From positions 434,001 to 498,000 of the forward strand of contig CP102145.1 in assembly GCA_024583055.1 (NCBI GenBank): a stretch of DNA of 64,000 bases, written 5' to 3'. The notes under the pieces were generated by a model. The model saw only the letters and a program-made list of their open reading frames with translations. It was not told the DNA's origin and did no database searches. A program made the translations under genes and the position numbers. Position 1 is the first letter of the stretch. Each line of letters begins with the position of its first letter. This DNA is from Streptococcus suis. Lineage in GTDB: Bacteria > Bacillota > Bacilli > Lactobacillales > Streptococcaceae. Of the stretch, positions 19,726 through 28,343 are shown one piece after another.

Positions 19726-19753
19726 AAAAGAGATGACCGCAATCATCTCTTTT
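19726..19753. terminator. bidirectional terminator between convergent genes
   Basis: Perfect 11-bp arms (19726-19736 and 19743-19753) with a 6-base loop, an A-run on the left and a T-run on the right. It serves the plus-strand hypothetical gene and the minus-strand DUF2087 gene, whose stop codon lies in the right arm. Confidence 0.88.
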
Positions 19754-20009
19754 CTTCTATTCTGTATTCCAAACCATACTGATCACGCGATAGGTAGCCA
19801 TAATCTACCAAGTAACGTCTTAAAATAGCATAATCGTCATAGATCTCAGCTAGAAAGGCATTGACATCTTTTTCTGTAAATGTCGAGCCCTTCTTAGCCA
19901 ATTCCTCCTGCAAGTAGGCAAACAAGACCTGCTTACTTTTTAATTTCTTCGGAATGACAAGCAACTTTCCATCTCGGAAAAATTTTTCTTGAATATCTTG
20001 AGTGTTCAT
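19743..20009 (-). CDS. DUF2087-domain protein
   Basis: An 88-residue protein fitting DUF2087: KFFRDGKLLVIPKKLKSKQVLFAYL near the start, then TFTEKDVNAFLAEIYDDYAILRRYLVDYGYLSRD. The pattern (growing N-terminal helix, tEkdVN, LRRyLVdyGyL.R) resembles a small winged-helix DNA-binding fold; in other bacteria the domain occurs with HTH domains. The start is the ATG at 20009, with GGAGG just upstream; the longer frame begins with TTG. It lies after the pheT terminator, so it may depend on readthrough or on an unseen promoter. Confidence 0.8.
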   Translation of the reverse strand: MNTQDIQEKFFRDGKLLVIPKKLKSKQVLFAYLQEELAKKGSTFTEKDVNAFLAEIYDDYAILRRYLVDYGYLSRDQYGLEYRIEEKR

Positions 20010-20021
20010 ACTTCCCTCCAA

Positions 20022-20049
20022 AAAATCCTAGCCCGCTGACTAGGATTTC
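20022..20049 (-). terminator. rho-independent terminator of pheT
   Basis: A perfect 9-bp stem (20023-20031 and 20040-20048) with an 8-base loop is followed on the minus strand by a T-run. It stands 16 bases after the pheT stop. Confidence 0.87.
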
Positions 20050-20063
20050 ACAAGATTTACATG

Positions 20064-22463
20064 TTAACGAATTTCAGCACCAAGCGCTTCGAGCGACTTA
20101 CTAATTTTCTCCATATACTTAGCCACTTCCTCATCTGTCAGGCTATCCGCAGGATTCTGGAAGGTCAGGTTATAAGCCATAGACTTCTTACCAGCCTCAA
20201 TATTGCTGCCAGCATAGACGTCAAAGATGGTCACCTTGGTCAAGCGTTTCACGCCCGCAGCCGCAATGGCATCCAGGACATCCTGATGTTTGACATCACT
20301 GCTCAAGAGCAGGGCAATATCACGGCTAACCGCTGGGAATTTGGAGATTTCGGTAAATGGCTGAGCTGGCTGGAGAGCTTCTTCAATCGCATCCAGATTG
20401 ATTTCAGCCACATAGGTTTCAGGAATACCGTAGTCCTTGGCCGTTTGAGGATGTACCTGACCGACAAAGCCGATAACTGCCCCATTCAAATGGATTTCAG
20501 CTGTACGACCTGGATGCAGAGCAGCAATCTCACTAGTCGCCACAAAGTCAACAGCCAACTTGTAATGACCAAAGATAGCTTCCAAAATCCCTTTGGCATG
20601 GAAGAAATCAACTGGTACAGCCGGTGTTTGGAAGTCTTTCTCAGCTACCAAACCAGTCAAGACAAGGGCAAATTTATTGATCTCTTGCGGCAGGTCCTCT
20701 TTTGGCTTGCCAGACTGTTCAAAGATTTTTCCGATTTCGTAGAGGGCCAAGTTCTTGTTCTTACGAGCCACGTTGTAGGCCACTGTTTCCAACATACCAG
20801 ACACCATGTTCTGACGGAGGGCAGAGCGGTCAACAGTCATAGGCCACATTAGTTCGGTCACTGTGGTTGGACGAGTCGCAAATTCCACAGCCTTTTCAGG
20901 CGTTGTCAAGGCATAAGAAATGATTTCTGTCAGACCTGCACCTTCTGCCAGGCTACGTACTTGGCGACGGATGCTCTGGGTCAGGGTCAACTCGCCTGCT
21001 GTTCCGTCCTCTTTCGGAAGAGTGGTCGGCAGATTATTGTAGCCATAAATACGAGCAATTTCCTCTACCAAGTCTGCTGGAATGCGAATGTCCCAACGGC
21101 GACGTGGTACTGCGACTGTAAACTGACTTGCATCGCCAGTTGTTTCCATACCTAAACGACGGAAAATGTCTGCGATTTGTGCATAGTCGAGGTTGGTCCC
21201 GAGCGAGCGGTTAACGTAGTCAATGGTCGCTGTGACTGGGACGTCCGAAGTGTCCACGCTGCCCGCAGAAACGATGCCAGACAAGACCTGACCGCCAGCC
21301 AGTTCCGCAATCATAGCAGCTGCCGTGTCAATAGCCTCCGTCAAAGTTGCCACGTTGATGCCTTTTTCAAAGCGAGAAGAGGACTCAGAGCGAAGATTGA
21401 GGCGACCTGAGGTCTTGCGGATAGACTTGCCGTCAAAAAGGGCAGCTTCCAGCACAACGATCTTAGAGTTGTTGTCAATCTCTGTGTTGGCACCGCCCAT
21501 GACACCACCGAGGGCAACTGCCTTGTTCGCAACGGAAATGACGATATCATCGGCAATCAAGTCACGCTCTTCACCGTCAAGGGTCACCAAGTTTTCACCC
21601 TCTTTTGCCTGACGAGCCACGATTTTCTTGCCATCAAACTTATCAAAGTCAAAGGCGTGCATTGGCTGACCGAAGTAAAGCAAGATGTAGTTGGTGATAT
21701 CGACCACGTTGTTGAGCGGGCGAATACCTGCATTCATGAGTAGATTTTGCAACCACTGTGGGCTCGGTGCGATGGTCACATTTTCGATGACACGAGCCGT
21801 GTAGGCAGTCACCTTGTCTGACTCGATAGCCACTTCAATCACATCGCTGGCTTTTTTATCGCTTTCTTCCAAGACAACAGACTTGAAGTTGACCTTGCTG
21901 TCGTAAATGGCTGCGACTTCATGAGCCACGCCACGCATGGAGAGGGCATCGGCACGGTTTGGTGTGATGGACAGCTCGATAATCTCGTCGTCAAGGTCTA
22001 GGTATGAAAAGACTGGCTCACCCACCACTGCATCTTCTGGCAGCTGGTAGATTCCATCCGCATAGACCTTTGGCACAACTGAGTCGGACACGCCGATTTC
22101 GCTCAATGAGCAGAGCATCCCCAAGGACTCAACTCCGCGGATTTTGCCTTTCTTGATCTTGTAGTTGCCAGCGATACGAGCTCCTGGCAGAGCGACGATT
22201 ACCTTGATACCAGCTTTCACATTCGGAGCACCGCAAACGATTTGCGTGATTTCTTCGCCCACATTGACCTGACAAATATTGAGGTGGGTATCTGGAATTG
22301 GCTCAGCAGACACAACCTGACCGACAACCAACTTAGAAAGGCCAGCACTCTTTTGCTCAACACCTTCTACTTCAATTCCTGTTGTTGACATTTTTTCAGA
22401 CAAGTCATGGCTTGTCGCATCAAAGTCAACCAGTTCTTTTAACCATTTGTAACTTACTAACAT
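20064..22463 (-). CDS. pheT: phenylalanyl-tRNA synthetase beta subunit
   Basis: A 799-residue beta chain of the alpha2-beta2 PheRS that charges tRNA-Phe. The order is an N-terminal EMAP-like tRNA-binding domain ([24 protein letters not shown], 46-69), the B3/4 editing domain (about 205-380), the B5 domain, the core (catalytic-like) domain and a C-terminal anticodon-binding ferredoxin-like domain ([13 protein letters not shown]... onward). The ATG at 22463 sits one base after the stop of the GNAT gene, so translation is coupled. It belongs to the T-box-led pheS unit. Confidence 0.96.
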   Translation of the reverse strand: MLVSYKWLKELVDFDATSHDLSEKMSTTGIEVEGVEQKSAGLSKLVVGQVVSAEPIPDTHLNICQVNVGEEITQIVCGAPNVKAGIKVIVALPGARIAGNYKIKKGKIRGVESLGMLCSLSEIGVSDSVVPKVYADGIYQLPEDAVVGEPVFSYLDLDDEIIELSITPNRADALSMRGVAHEVAAIYDSKVNFKSVVLEESDKKASDVIEVAIESDKVTAYTARVIENVTIAPSPQWLQNLLMNAGIRPLNNVVDITNYILLYFGQPMHAFDFDKFDGKKIVARQAKEGENLVTLDGEERDLIADDIVISVANKAVALGGVMGGANTEIDNNSKIVVLEAALFDGKSIRKTSGRLNLRSESSSRFEKGINVATLTEAIDTAAAMIAELAGGQVLSGIVSAGSVDTSDVPVTATIDYVNRSLGTNLDYAQIADIFRRLGMETTGDASQFTVAVPRRRWDIRIPADLVEEIARIYGYNNLPTTLPKEDGTAGELTLTQSIRRQVRSLAEGAGLTEIISYALTTPEKAVEFATRPTTVTELMWPMTVDRSALRQNMVSGMLETVAYNVARKNKNLALYEIGKIFEQSGKPKEDLPQEINKFALVLTGLVAEKDFQTPAVPVDFFHAKGILEAIFGHYKLAVDFVATSEIAALHPGRTAEIHLNGAVIGFVGQVHPQTAKDYGIPETYVAEINLDAIEEALQPAQPFTEISKFPAVSRDIALLLSSDVKHQDVLDAIAAAGVKRLTKVTIFDVYAGSNIEAGKKSMAYNLTFQNPADSLTDEEVAKYMEKISKSLEALGAEIR

Positions 22464-22464
22464 A

Positions 22465-22986
22465 TTATCCTTTCTGGTGCAAAGGCCGTTTCAGTAGCCA
22501 ATCCACATCAATCTTATCACCGACCGCAAATTCATGCTGGCCAAATTTTTCAAATCCGTATTTTGCATAAAATTGCTGAGCTTTGTAATTATGTTCCCAG
22601 ACTCCCAGCCAGACCCAGTCACAAGTTGACTGCTCTGCTTTTTCCAAAGCAAATTCAAACAAGACCTTCCCAAGACCACGGCCTTGAAAAGCCTGCAAGA
22701 GATAGACCCGCTGAATTTCAAAGGCATTTTCCAACTCCTGCTCCGTCTGGGCAGGACCTTGGTTGAGCTTGAGATAACCAGCCACCTGATCATCAATCCT
22801 TAGAAAATAATGCTGGCAATTGGGGTCCGACATCTCACGGGTCAAAACATCTAACGAATAAGCTTCCTCGAAGAAGTTTTCTAATTCTTTAGTGTCATTA
22901 TCGTGAGCAAAGGTTTCAGCAAAGGTCTGCTTGGCCAACTCCTGCAAAACGGAAACCTCTTCCAAACGTATAGGATCAATCTGCAT
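22465..22986 (-). CDS. GNAT family N-acetyltransferase
   Basis: A 173-residue GNAT protein. The acetyl-CoA pyrophosphate motif [21 protein letters not shown] (about residues 100-120) is clear, followed by [30 protein letters not shown], the typical GNAT C-terminal motif B. The start chosen is the ATG at 22986, preceded by AGAGG at good spacing; a longer frame starts at 23001. It stands between pheS and pheT, as in several streptococci; the acceptor substrate is unknown. Confidence 0.88.
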   Translation of the reverse strand: MQIDPIRLEEVSVLQELAKQTFAETFAHDNDTKELENFFEEAYSLDVLTREMSDPNCQHYFLRIDDQVAGYLKLNQGPAQTEQELENAFEIQRVYLLQAFQGRGLGKVLFEFALEKAEQSTCDWVWLGVWEHNYKAQQFYAKYGFEKFGQHEFAVGDKIDVDWLLKRPLHQKG

Positions 22987-23011
22987 CTCATTGCCTCTCA
23001 TTTCTAACTGG

Positions 23012-23425
23012 GCTAGGAAAGTCGCTCAATAGCGATTTCCCCTTCACTTTACTCGTCCGTGGTTACGACGTTCTAAGGTTGAAAACGACATTTTTTCAAC
23101 CTTAGAACTAGTGAGACAATTAGACAGTTCTCCATAGCGACTGTCGTCTCATAAATAGGTGCTTCAGCACCATTTATGAGTATCGGAGTCCAACGGTTTA
23201 GAGTTGAAAACGATACTTTTCAACTCTAAACCTAGTGAGGGGAGTAGGTAGACCGCTAGAGCGGCTTCCGTTTCTCTCAAACAACAATCTACTAACCTTT
23301 ATCAGATTACGACGGATTTCAAGCAAAACGATTTTTTTGCTTGAAATCCGTCGTAAGGTAGCTAGGAAAGTCGCAGAATAGCGATTCCCGTCTACTTAAG
23401 AGCTGACTTTGTCAGCCTTAAGTAG
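23012..23425. repeat. array of long palindromes between pheS and the GNAT gene
   Basis: About 414 non-coding bases with five long hairpins. A: perfect 16-bp arms 23070-23085/23093-23108. B: arms 23148-23156/23172-23180 continuing into 23158-23162/23167-23171 with one bulged A. C: perfect 16-bp arms 23195-23210/23217-23232. D: perfect 22-bp arms 23307-23328/23335-23356. E: arms 23392-23400/23417-23425 plus 23402-23407/23411-23416 with one bulged A. A, C and D share the tip AAAACGA...TTTT although their outer arms differ. Shorter hairpins lie between them. A 29-base unit (23012-23040) is repeated at 23361-23389 with three changes and brackets most of the array. No T-runs follow, so these are not ordinary terminators. 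Confidence 0.85.
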
Positions 23426-23432
23426 TGCTACG

Positions 23433-24476
23433 TTAAAACTGCTCCGAAAAGCGTACATCACCTTGGTAGAAACCACGAATATCGTTGATACCGTAGCGAA
23501 GCATGGCAATACGTTCCTGACCAAGACCGAAGGCAAATCCAGAGTACTTGGTTGAGTCAATTCCACTCATTTCCAATACTTGTGGGTGTACCATACCGGC
23601 ACCGAGGATTTCAATCCAGCCTGTTTTCTTACATACGTTACAGCCATCACCACCACACTTGAAGCAGGAAACATCTACCTCAACAGAAGGCTCTGTGAAT
23701 GGGAAGTATGATGGACGCAGGCGAATCTGACGCTCTTCACCAAACATTTTCTTGATAATCATTTCAAGCGTACCTTTGAGATCGCCCATGGATACATTTT
23801 CACCGACAACCAAGCCTTCAATCTGGTGGAACTGGTGGCTGTGGGTCGCATCGTCCGTATCACGACGGAATACACGTCCAGGCGAAATCATCTTCAAGGC
23901 ACCTTTTGAGAAATCATGTTGGTCCATAGTCCGTGCCTGAACAGGTGAGGTATGGGTCCGCATAAGAATTTCTTCTGTGATGTAGAAGGTATCTTGCATA
24001 TCACGCGCTGGATGATCTTTTGGCAAGTTCATCCGCTCAAAATTGTAGTAATCTTTTTCCACTTCAAATCCGTCAACGATTTGGAAGCCCATGCCTAAGA
24101 AAATATCTTCGATTTCTTCAGAAGTTTGGGTCAAAACATGACGTTTTCCGACCTTGACCTGACGACCTGGCAGGGTCACATCAATGGTTTCGGATGCTAA
24201 TTGTTGTTGGATTTTTGCTGCTGCAACCTTCTGAGCTGTTTCTTCAAAAGCAGCCGTCAGCACATCGCGCACTTCATTAACCTGCTTACCAACGATTGGT
24301 TTCATGTCGTTAGACAGGTCTTTCAAACCTTTCAACAGGTCCGTCAAGGACCCTTTTTTACCCAAAACTGCAACACGCAGGGCTTGCAGTTCTTTTTCTC
24401 CTTGGTGCTGGATTTCTTTTAACTTTTCAAGTGTGGTTTGGCTTAATTCAGCCAACTGTTGTTCAATATTTGACAT
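23433..24476 (-). CDS. pheS: phenylalanyl-tRNA synthetase alpha subunit
   Basis: A 347-residue alpha chain, catalytic half of PheRS. An N-terminal coiled-coil tRNA-binding arm (about 1-90) is followed by the class II core: motif 2 [22 protein letters not shown] (about 198-219) and motif 3 [17 protein letters not shown] (about 310-326). The [13 protein letters not shown] phenylalanine pocket is present. A four-Cys stretch ([12 protein letters not shown]) before it resembles a zinc knuckle seen in Firmicute PheS. The ATG at 24476 has GGAGGA 6 bases upstream; the longer frame from 24500 runs into the T-box terminator. T-box controlled. Confidence 0.96.
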   Translation of the reverse strand: MSNIEQQLAELSQTTLEKLKEIQHQGEKELQALRVAVLGKKGSLTDLLKGLKDLSNDMKPIVGKQVNEVRDVLTAAFEETAQKVAAAKIQQQLASETIDVTLPGRQVKVGKRHVLTQTSEEIEDIFLGMGFQIVDGFEVEKDYYNFERMNLPKDHPARDMQDTFYITEEILMRTHTSPVQARTMDQHDFSKGALKMISPGRVFRRDTDDATHSHQFHQIEGLVVGENVSMGDLKGTLEMIIKKMFGEERQIRLRPSYFPFTEPSVEVDVSCFKCGGDGCNVCKKTGWIEILGAGMVHPQVLEMSGIDSTKYSGFAFGLGQERIAMLRYGINDIRGFYQGDVRFSEQF

Positions 24477-24484
24477 AATTCCTC

Positions 24485-24683
24485 CAATAAAAAAACGCAT
24501 GACACCACTCGTATCGGAGCGTTGTCACGCGGTACCATCCGTTTTCATCTGCTAGGCAGACCTTCATTCTAAGTCCTTGCGTGAGTGAATTCGACCAACT
24601 TTCACTGATTGAGCTTGCAGTCACGGCTCAACTCCCTGGGCAGTTTCCATAGGTGTACTAGTCTCACAGACTTCTATTCAATT
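24485..24683 (-). promoter_or_regulatory. T-box riboswitch (Phe) controlling pheS
   Basis: The leader shows the T-box sequence GGATGGTACCGCG (24528-24540), which pairs with the uncharged tRNA acceptor end. The terminator stem (about 24495-24530, with several G-T pairs) is followed on minus by T7 (24488-24494). Upstream is a long stem I whose base pairs AAGTC with GACTT. A UUC triplet at 24587-24589 lies on its 3' side, flanked as a specifier codon would be; UUC is a Phe codon, matching the gene controlled. A small stem III (TCTGC/GCAGA) lies between. Uncharged tRNA-Phe should allow readthrough. Confidence 0.92.
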
Positions 24684-24689
24684 AAGAAT

Positions 24690-24718
24690 ATTCTATCAAA
24701 AATAAGAAAGTTTGGCAA
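24690..24718 (-). promoter_or_regulatory. promoter of the pheS T-box transcript
   Basis: On the minus strand: TTGCCA, 17 bases, TAGAAT. This puts the transcript start near 24683, at the beginning of T-box stem I. Confidence 0.72.
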
Positions 24719-24730
24719 TAAATATCCCTA

Positions 24731-24766
24731 GAAAAACTCCCTCTATCTAGGATAGAAAGGAGTTTA
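24731..24766 (-). terminator. terminator after the GH3 gene pair
   Basis: An imperfect hairpin with outer arms about 24734-24741 and 24759-24766 is followed on the minus strand by a T-run. It closes the glucuronide operon just after the last GH3 gene. Confidence 0.72.
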
Positions 24767-24769
24767 GTT

Positions 24770-26494
24770 TTATAGTTTTGCTTGCCATTTATTGGCCCAA
24801 ACATTCTCATTTGGCACACCATAGAAGTCATCTTTTCCTTCTAATTTATCAAGGAGAGATTCAATCGTGTTTTTATTATGATGGTAGGCATTGATAGCAG
24901 TTTTGACCATGGTAACATCATGAAGGTGAGTTGTATAGTTTAGTGAAACGAAAATGGTTGGAACTTCATGTACATACCAAGGAACTTCATTGGACATGGC
25001 CGTTTTCCACTGGATGCGGTAATTATTCTGCGCTCCATATCCAATGACATTGGCAACAGTCAAGGCTAAATCAACTTCTTCTCGGTATTGCAACGTTTTT
25101 CCTTTGATCCGAGTCGTACCATCATTGACAGTCACTTCATAACCACGCGCTTCCAAGGCAGCTTTAAGGTTATCAACCACTTCTGTATTTGCCGCCATAA
25201 TGCCTTCTTTTTCACCTTCTAGGTAATACAAACGGATTCTGCGATGGGTTTCTGGACTAATTGGAAGATTTTTCTGGGTATCCTTCAACAGCGTAATTGC
25301 TTTGTCTGCCGCCTCACGTTGCCAAGCCAAGTGTTCTTCGCAGCGAATAATAGCCAATTCATCGTTTGATTTTAATAAGGTTCCTTCTGCTTGTTTGATA
25401 TGCAGATTGAGTTTGGCTTTCAGACCTAAAATGCGACGGAGAGCATCATGAAGTCTTTCCTCAGTAATCACTCCCTTGCGGTAGCCATTGAGCATAAATT
25501 CAAAATCTTCTTCTAAGTTATTGAAGAATAAGAACATATCACAACCCGCAGCAATGGCTGCAGGTACGTAGTCTTCACGACGCATGGCTGCTGTCATCCC
25601 CAACATGTGGCTGGCATCTGTTATAACCAAGCCATTGAATTCCAATTTTTCTTTCAATAAATCTTGAATCAATTCAGGAGCCAGTGTTGCAGGCAAAATA
25701 TCTTCGTCCATCAAACTTGGATTCAGTTCTTTCTGGTAATATGGCAAGGCTATATGACCTGCCATAATCATCTCAACACCAGCTTCAATATGATGACGAT
25801 AGACACGACCAAAACTATTGTCCCATTCTTCTGGAGAGAGTTCATTGACACCGAGGACTAGATGCTGATCACGTTCTTCTGTACCATCTCCTGGGAAATG
25901 CTTGATACATTGAATAACATCTCTTTCAGCAGTCAATCCTTCTAAATAGGCACTGGTATAGGCAATCACATCATCCGCATTTGTGCCGTAGGCTCTGGTA
26001 TTGACAATCGTATTGCGCCAGTTCTGTACAATGTCCACGCACGGATCAAAGTTGACATTTACACCTAATGCAGTCTCCTCTCTCGCAGATACGAGACCTG
26101 CTAGGTAGGGAATACGAGGATCCCGACTAGCTTCCGATTGAGCACCTGAGGAAATATAGGTTCCGCCTTTCACAGCCCCATCTCCACCTGAGTCACAGTT
26201 CGCTGCAACCAAGAGAGGTACTTTTGAATAGCTTTGCAACTCGTTAATCAGTCCTTGTACCTGTTCTGGACTGCCATTCATATAACGAGCACCACCTATG
26301 TGATATCGGTTCATCAATTCCTTATTACTCAGATTATTTCCGCTAAAAGCGTCTCCTCCGAAGAAGAATAGATTAACAAACAATTGACCGATTTTTTCTT
26401 CATCAGTCAGATGAGCCAAGGTATTTTCTACCCAGGTAAGCTGCTCATCATTCAAACAATAGGGTTTCTTCCGCAAATCAACCAATCTAGGCAT
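24770..26494 (-). CDS. GH3 family glycosidase, NagZ-like (paralogue 1)
   Basis: A 574-residue GH3 protein without a signal peptide, so cytoplasmic. The NagZ-type motif KHFPGDGTEERDQH (about residues 193-206) carries the acid/base D-x-H. The catalytic Asp is in LVITDASHMLG (about 296-306). A C-terminal half (about 400-574) has the Rossmann-like second domain seen in two-domain NagZ/YbbD enzymes. Family knowledge: beta-N-acetylhexosaminidase, sometimes other beta-glycosidase activity. It is clearly paralogous to the gene just upstream (LVDLRKKPY start, same motifs throughout). AAGGAGG precedes the ATG. Last gene of the glucuronate operon. The exact substrate is not readable from sequence. Confidence 0.88.
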   Translation of the reverse strand: MPRLVDLRKKPYCLNDEQLTWVENTLAHLTDEEKIGQLFVNLFFFGGDAFSGNNLSNKELMNRYHIGGARYMNGSPEQVQGLINELQSYSKVPLLVAANCDSGGDGAVKGGTYISSGAQSEASRDPRIPYLAGLVSAREETALGVNVNFDPCVDIVQNWRNTIVNTRAYGTNADDVIAYTSAYLEGLTAERDVIQCIKHFPGDGTEERDQHLVLGVNELSPEEWDNSFGRVYRHHIEAGVEMIMAGHIALPYYQKELNPSLMDEDILPATLAPELIQDLLKEKLEFNGLVITDASHMLGMTAAMRREDYVPAAIAAGCDMFLFFNNLEEDFEFMLNGYRKGVITEERLHDALRRILGLKAKLNLHIKQAEGTLLKSNDELAIIRCEEHLAWQREAADKAITLLKDTQKNLPISPETHRRIRLYYLEGEKEGIMAANTEVVDNLKAALEARGYEVTVNDGTTRIKGKTLQYREEVDLALTVANVIGYGAQNNYRIQWKTAMSNEVPWYVHEVPTIFVSLNYTTHLHDVTMVKTAINAYHHNKNTIESLLDKLEGKDDFYGVPNENVWANKWQAKL

Positions 26495-26504
26495 TCTTTC
26501 CTCC

Positions 26505-28295
26505 TTATTTTCCGCGCCAAATCTGTGTATCTACCAAGCCACAATAGGCATCTACAGGTGATACTCCTGTAAAGTCTGACTCTCCTGCTAGTTTAGCAAC
26601 CAAGGCTTCTAATGTGACTGGCAAGCCATCGTAGGCATTGATATAGGTTGCAACCTGTGGCATATCTGCAAGTGCAAATGGGTGCTGAACAGAGACGACA
26701 ATGGTTGGAATTTCGTGAACATAGAAAGGCTGGTCTGGCGTTCCCTTAGCAGCTGGCCAAATAATCCGCTGAGTTGTCCCTCCTGAGTTGACATCGACTA
26801 AATCGATAATCAAATCATAGTTATCTGTGATTTCGGCAATAGGACGCTTGGAAGCATAGACATTCGCAATCGCTGCTGGTCTTTCTTCTTCTGGTAATTT
26901 AGCAATCCGTGCCTCCGTATTTTCCCAGATAGATACTTGGTGACCTCGAGCTTCTAATAGTTCTTTCAGCGTATCGGCTGCTCTCTTCTTGCCAGCATTG
27001 ATCATGGCGCCAAAACCACCCTTATAGCCATCTACTTCTACCAACAAAATCCGTTTGTAGCGTTCTGGATTGACGGGGAAAATTCCTTCTTGTTTGGCTT
27101 TTACCAAGGTAATCGCCTTGTCAGCTATTTCTTTTGCAAGCTGTTTCGCCTCATCTCTACCAATCAAAGCCAGTGCTTCTTCTTTTGGCAACATGATTTC
27201 CTGACGACGACCTTCAAACTGATGAAGACCGAGTTTAGCTTTCAAGCCCAAGGTACGACGAAGAGCATCATGGAGGCGTTCCTCAGAAAGCAGACCATTT
27301 TCCAATCCTTCTTTCATCCATTGCAAATCTTCTTCTGGATCGTTGAAGAAAAGGAAAAGATCACAACCTGCCTCAATAGCTGTAGGCAATAACTCACGAC
27401 GTGGCATAGAGGCTGTCATACCAATCATGTGACTAGCATCCGTGACAATGGCGCCATTGTAACCTAATTCTCCACGAAGCAATTCATCCAAGAGGGTTTT
27501 ATTCAGCGAAGCTGGCAACATATCATCCAATTCACGTTCTGGATGCATTTCTTTCTCAACATTTGGCAAATGAATATGCCCCGCCATAATACCTGGGAGA
27601 CCTGCGTCAGCCATCTCACCATAAATCCGTCCAAATGTTTCCATCCATTCAGATTTGGTCATGGGATTCGAAGCAAAAGAGAGATGATGGTCACGTTCAT
27701 CAATACCATCGCCTGGGAAATGCTTAGCAAACGGCACAATGCCATGCTCCATAATACCTCGCATGTATTCTTTGGATAATTCAATGACTTGGTCTACATT
27801 AGCTCCCCATGTTCGGTTTGCAATGATTGGATTGCGCCAATTACGACTGAGGTCCATAATCGGTGCAAAGGAGGCATTGCAGCCTACTGCAGCTGCTTCA
27901 AGTCCTGCAACTTTCCCCATTTCATAAGCATAGTGGGGATCGGTTGTCGCAGCAATCTTGATCTCATCCCCAATTTTCGTTCCGTCCGTAACAGCGCCAT
28001 TCCCACCAGATTCGGTATTGGCTGCAATCAAGAGAGGAATTTTAGACTTGGTCTGCAAAATATAGTTTTGCTCCCAAATATCTACAGCAGGTCCAGGATT
28101 GTAACGAACAGCAGCAATCTTATAATCATTTAATACTCCAGTCAGATATTCTTCTGTCCGCTGGCTCCCCATGTTGACAAAGAGGTGACCGATTTTTTCA
28201 TCCAAGGTCATCTGAGCAATAGTTTCTTCAATCCAAGAAATAGCCTCTTCATCAAGGCTGTAAGGTTTCTTCCGTAAATCTACTAAATGTGTCAT
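26505..28295 (-). CDS. GH3 family glycosidase, NagZ-like (paralogue 2)
   Basis: A 596-residue paralogue of the following gene, with the same N-terminus (LVDLRKKPYSL), KHFPGDGIDERDHH for the D-x-H acid/base (about 191-204), and VTDASHMIGMTAS with the nucleophile Asp near 295. The two-domain length is kept and there is no export signal. The ATG at 28295 has GGAGG 5 bases upstream; the longer frame begins with TTG. It is preceded by a terminator hairpin that separates it from the HAD gene, so the GH3 pair may be expressed at a lower or separate level. The spacing of 10 bases to the second GH3 gene points to a tandem duplication followed by divergence. Confidence 0.88.
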   Translation of the reverse strand: MTHLVDLRKKPYSLDEEAISWIEETIAQMTLDEKIGHLFVNMGSQRTEEYLTGVLNDYKIAAVRYNPGPAVDIWEQNYILQTKSKIPLLIAANTESGGNGAVTDGTKIGDEIKIAATTDPHYAYEMGKVAGLEAAAVGCNASFAPIMDLSRNWRNPIIANRTWGANVDQVIELSKEYMRGIMEHGIVPFAKHFPGDGIDERDHHLSFASNPMTKSEWMETFGRIYGEMADAGLPGIMAGHIHLPNVEKEMHPERELDDMLPASLNKTLLDELLRGELGYNGAIVTDASHMIGMTASMPRRELLPTAIEAGCDLFLFFNDPEEDLQWMKEGLENGLLSEERLHDALRRTLGLKAKLGLHQFEGRRQEIMLPKEEALALIGRDEAKQLAKEIADKAITLVKAKQEGIFPVNPERYKRILLVEVDGYKGGFGAMINAGKKRAADTLKELLEARGHQVSIWENTEARIAKLPEEERPAAIANVYASKRPIAEITDNYDLIIDLVDVNSGGTTQRIIWPAAKGTPDQPFYVHEIPTIVVSVQHPFALADMPQVATYINAYDGLPVTLEALVAKLAGESDFTGVSPVDAYCGLVDTQIWRGK

Positions 28296-28305
28296 GTTTG
28301 CCTCC

Positions 28306-28335
28306 AAAAAAGCTAGAGGGCATAGCGCCTCTAGC
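28306..28335 (-). terminator. intra-operon terminator or attenuator before the GH3 genes
   Basis: A perfect 8-bp GC-containing stem (28312-28319 and 28328-28335) is followed on the minus strand by T6, directly before the GGAGG of the GH3 gene. A strong terminator at this point should limit flow from the uxu genes into the GH3 pair. Confidence 0.82.
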
Positions 28336-28343
28336 CCTTCTCT

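Noticed and set aside
20061..20852. Long plus-strand open frame (263 codons) opposite pheT
   Set aside because: It is a shadow of the pheT coding strand; no family resemblance and no upstream signals.
23002..23432. CRISPR array
   Set aside because: The repeated units are hairpins with differing arms and uneven spacing, not regularly spaced identical repeats with unique spacers, and there are no cas genes.
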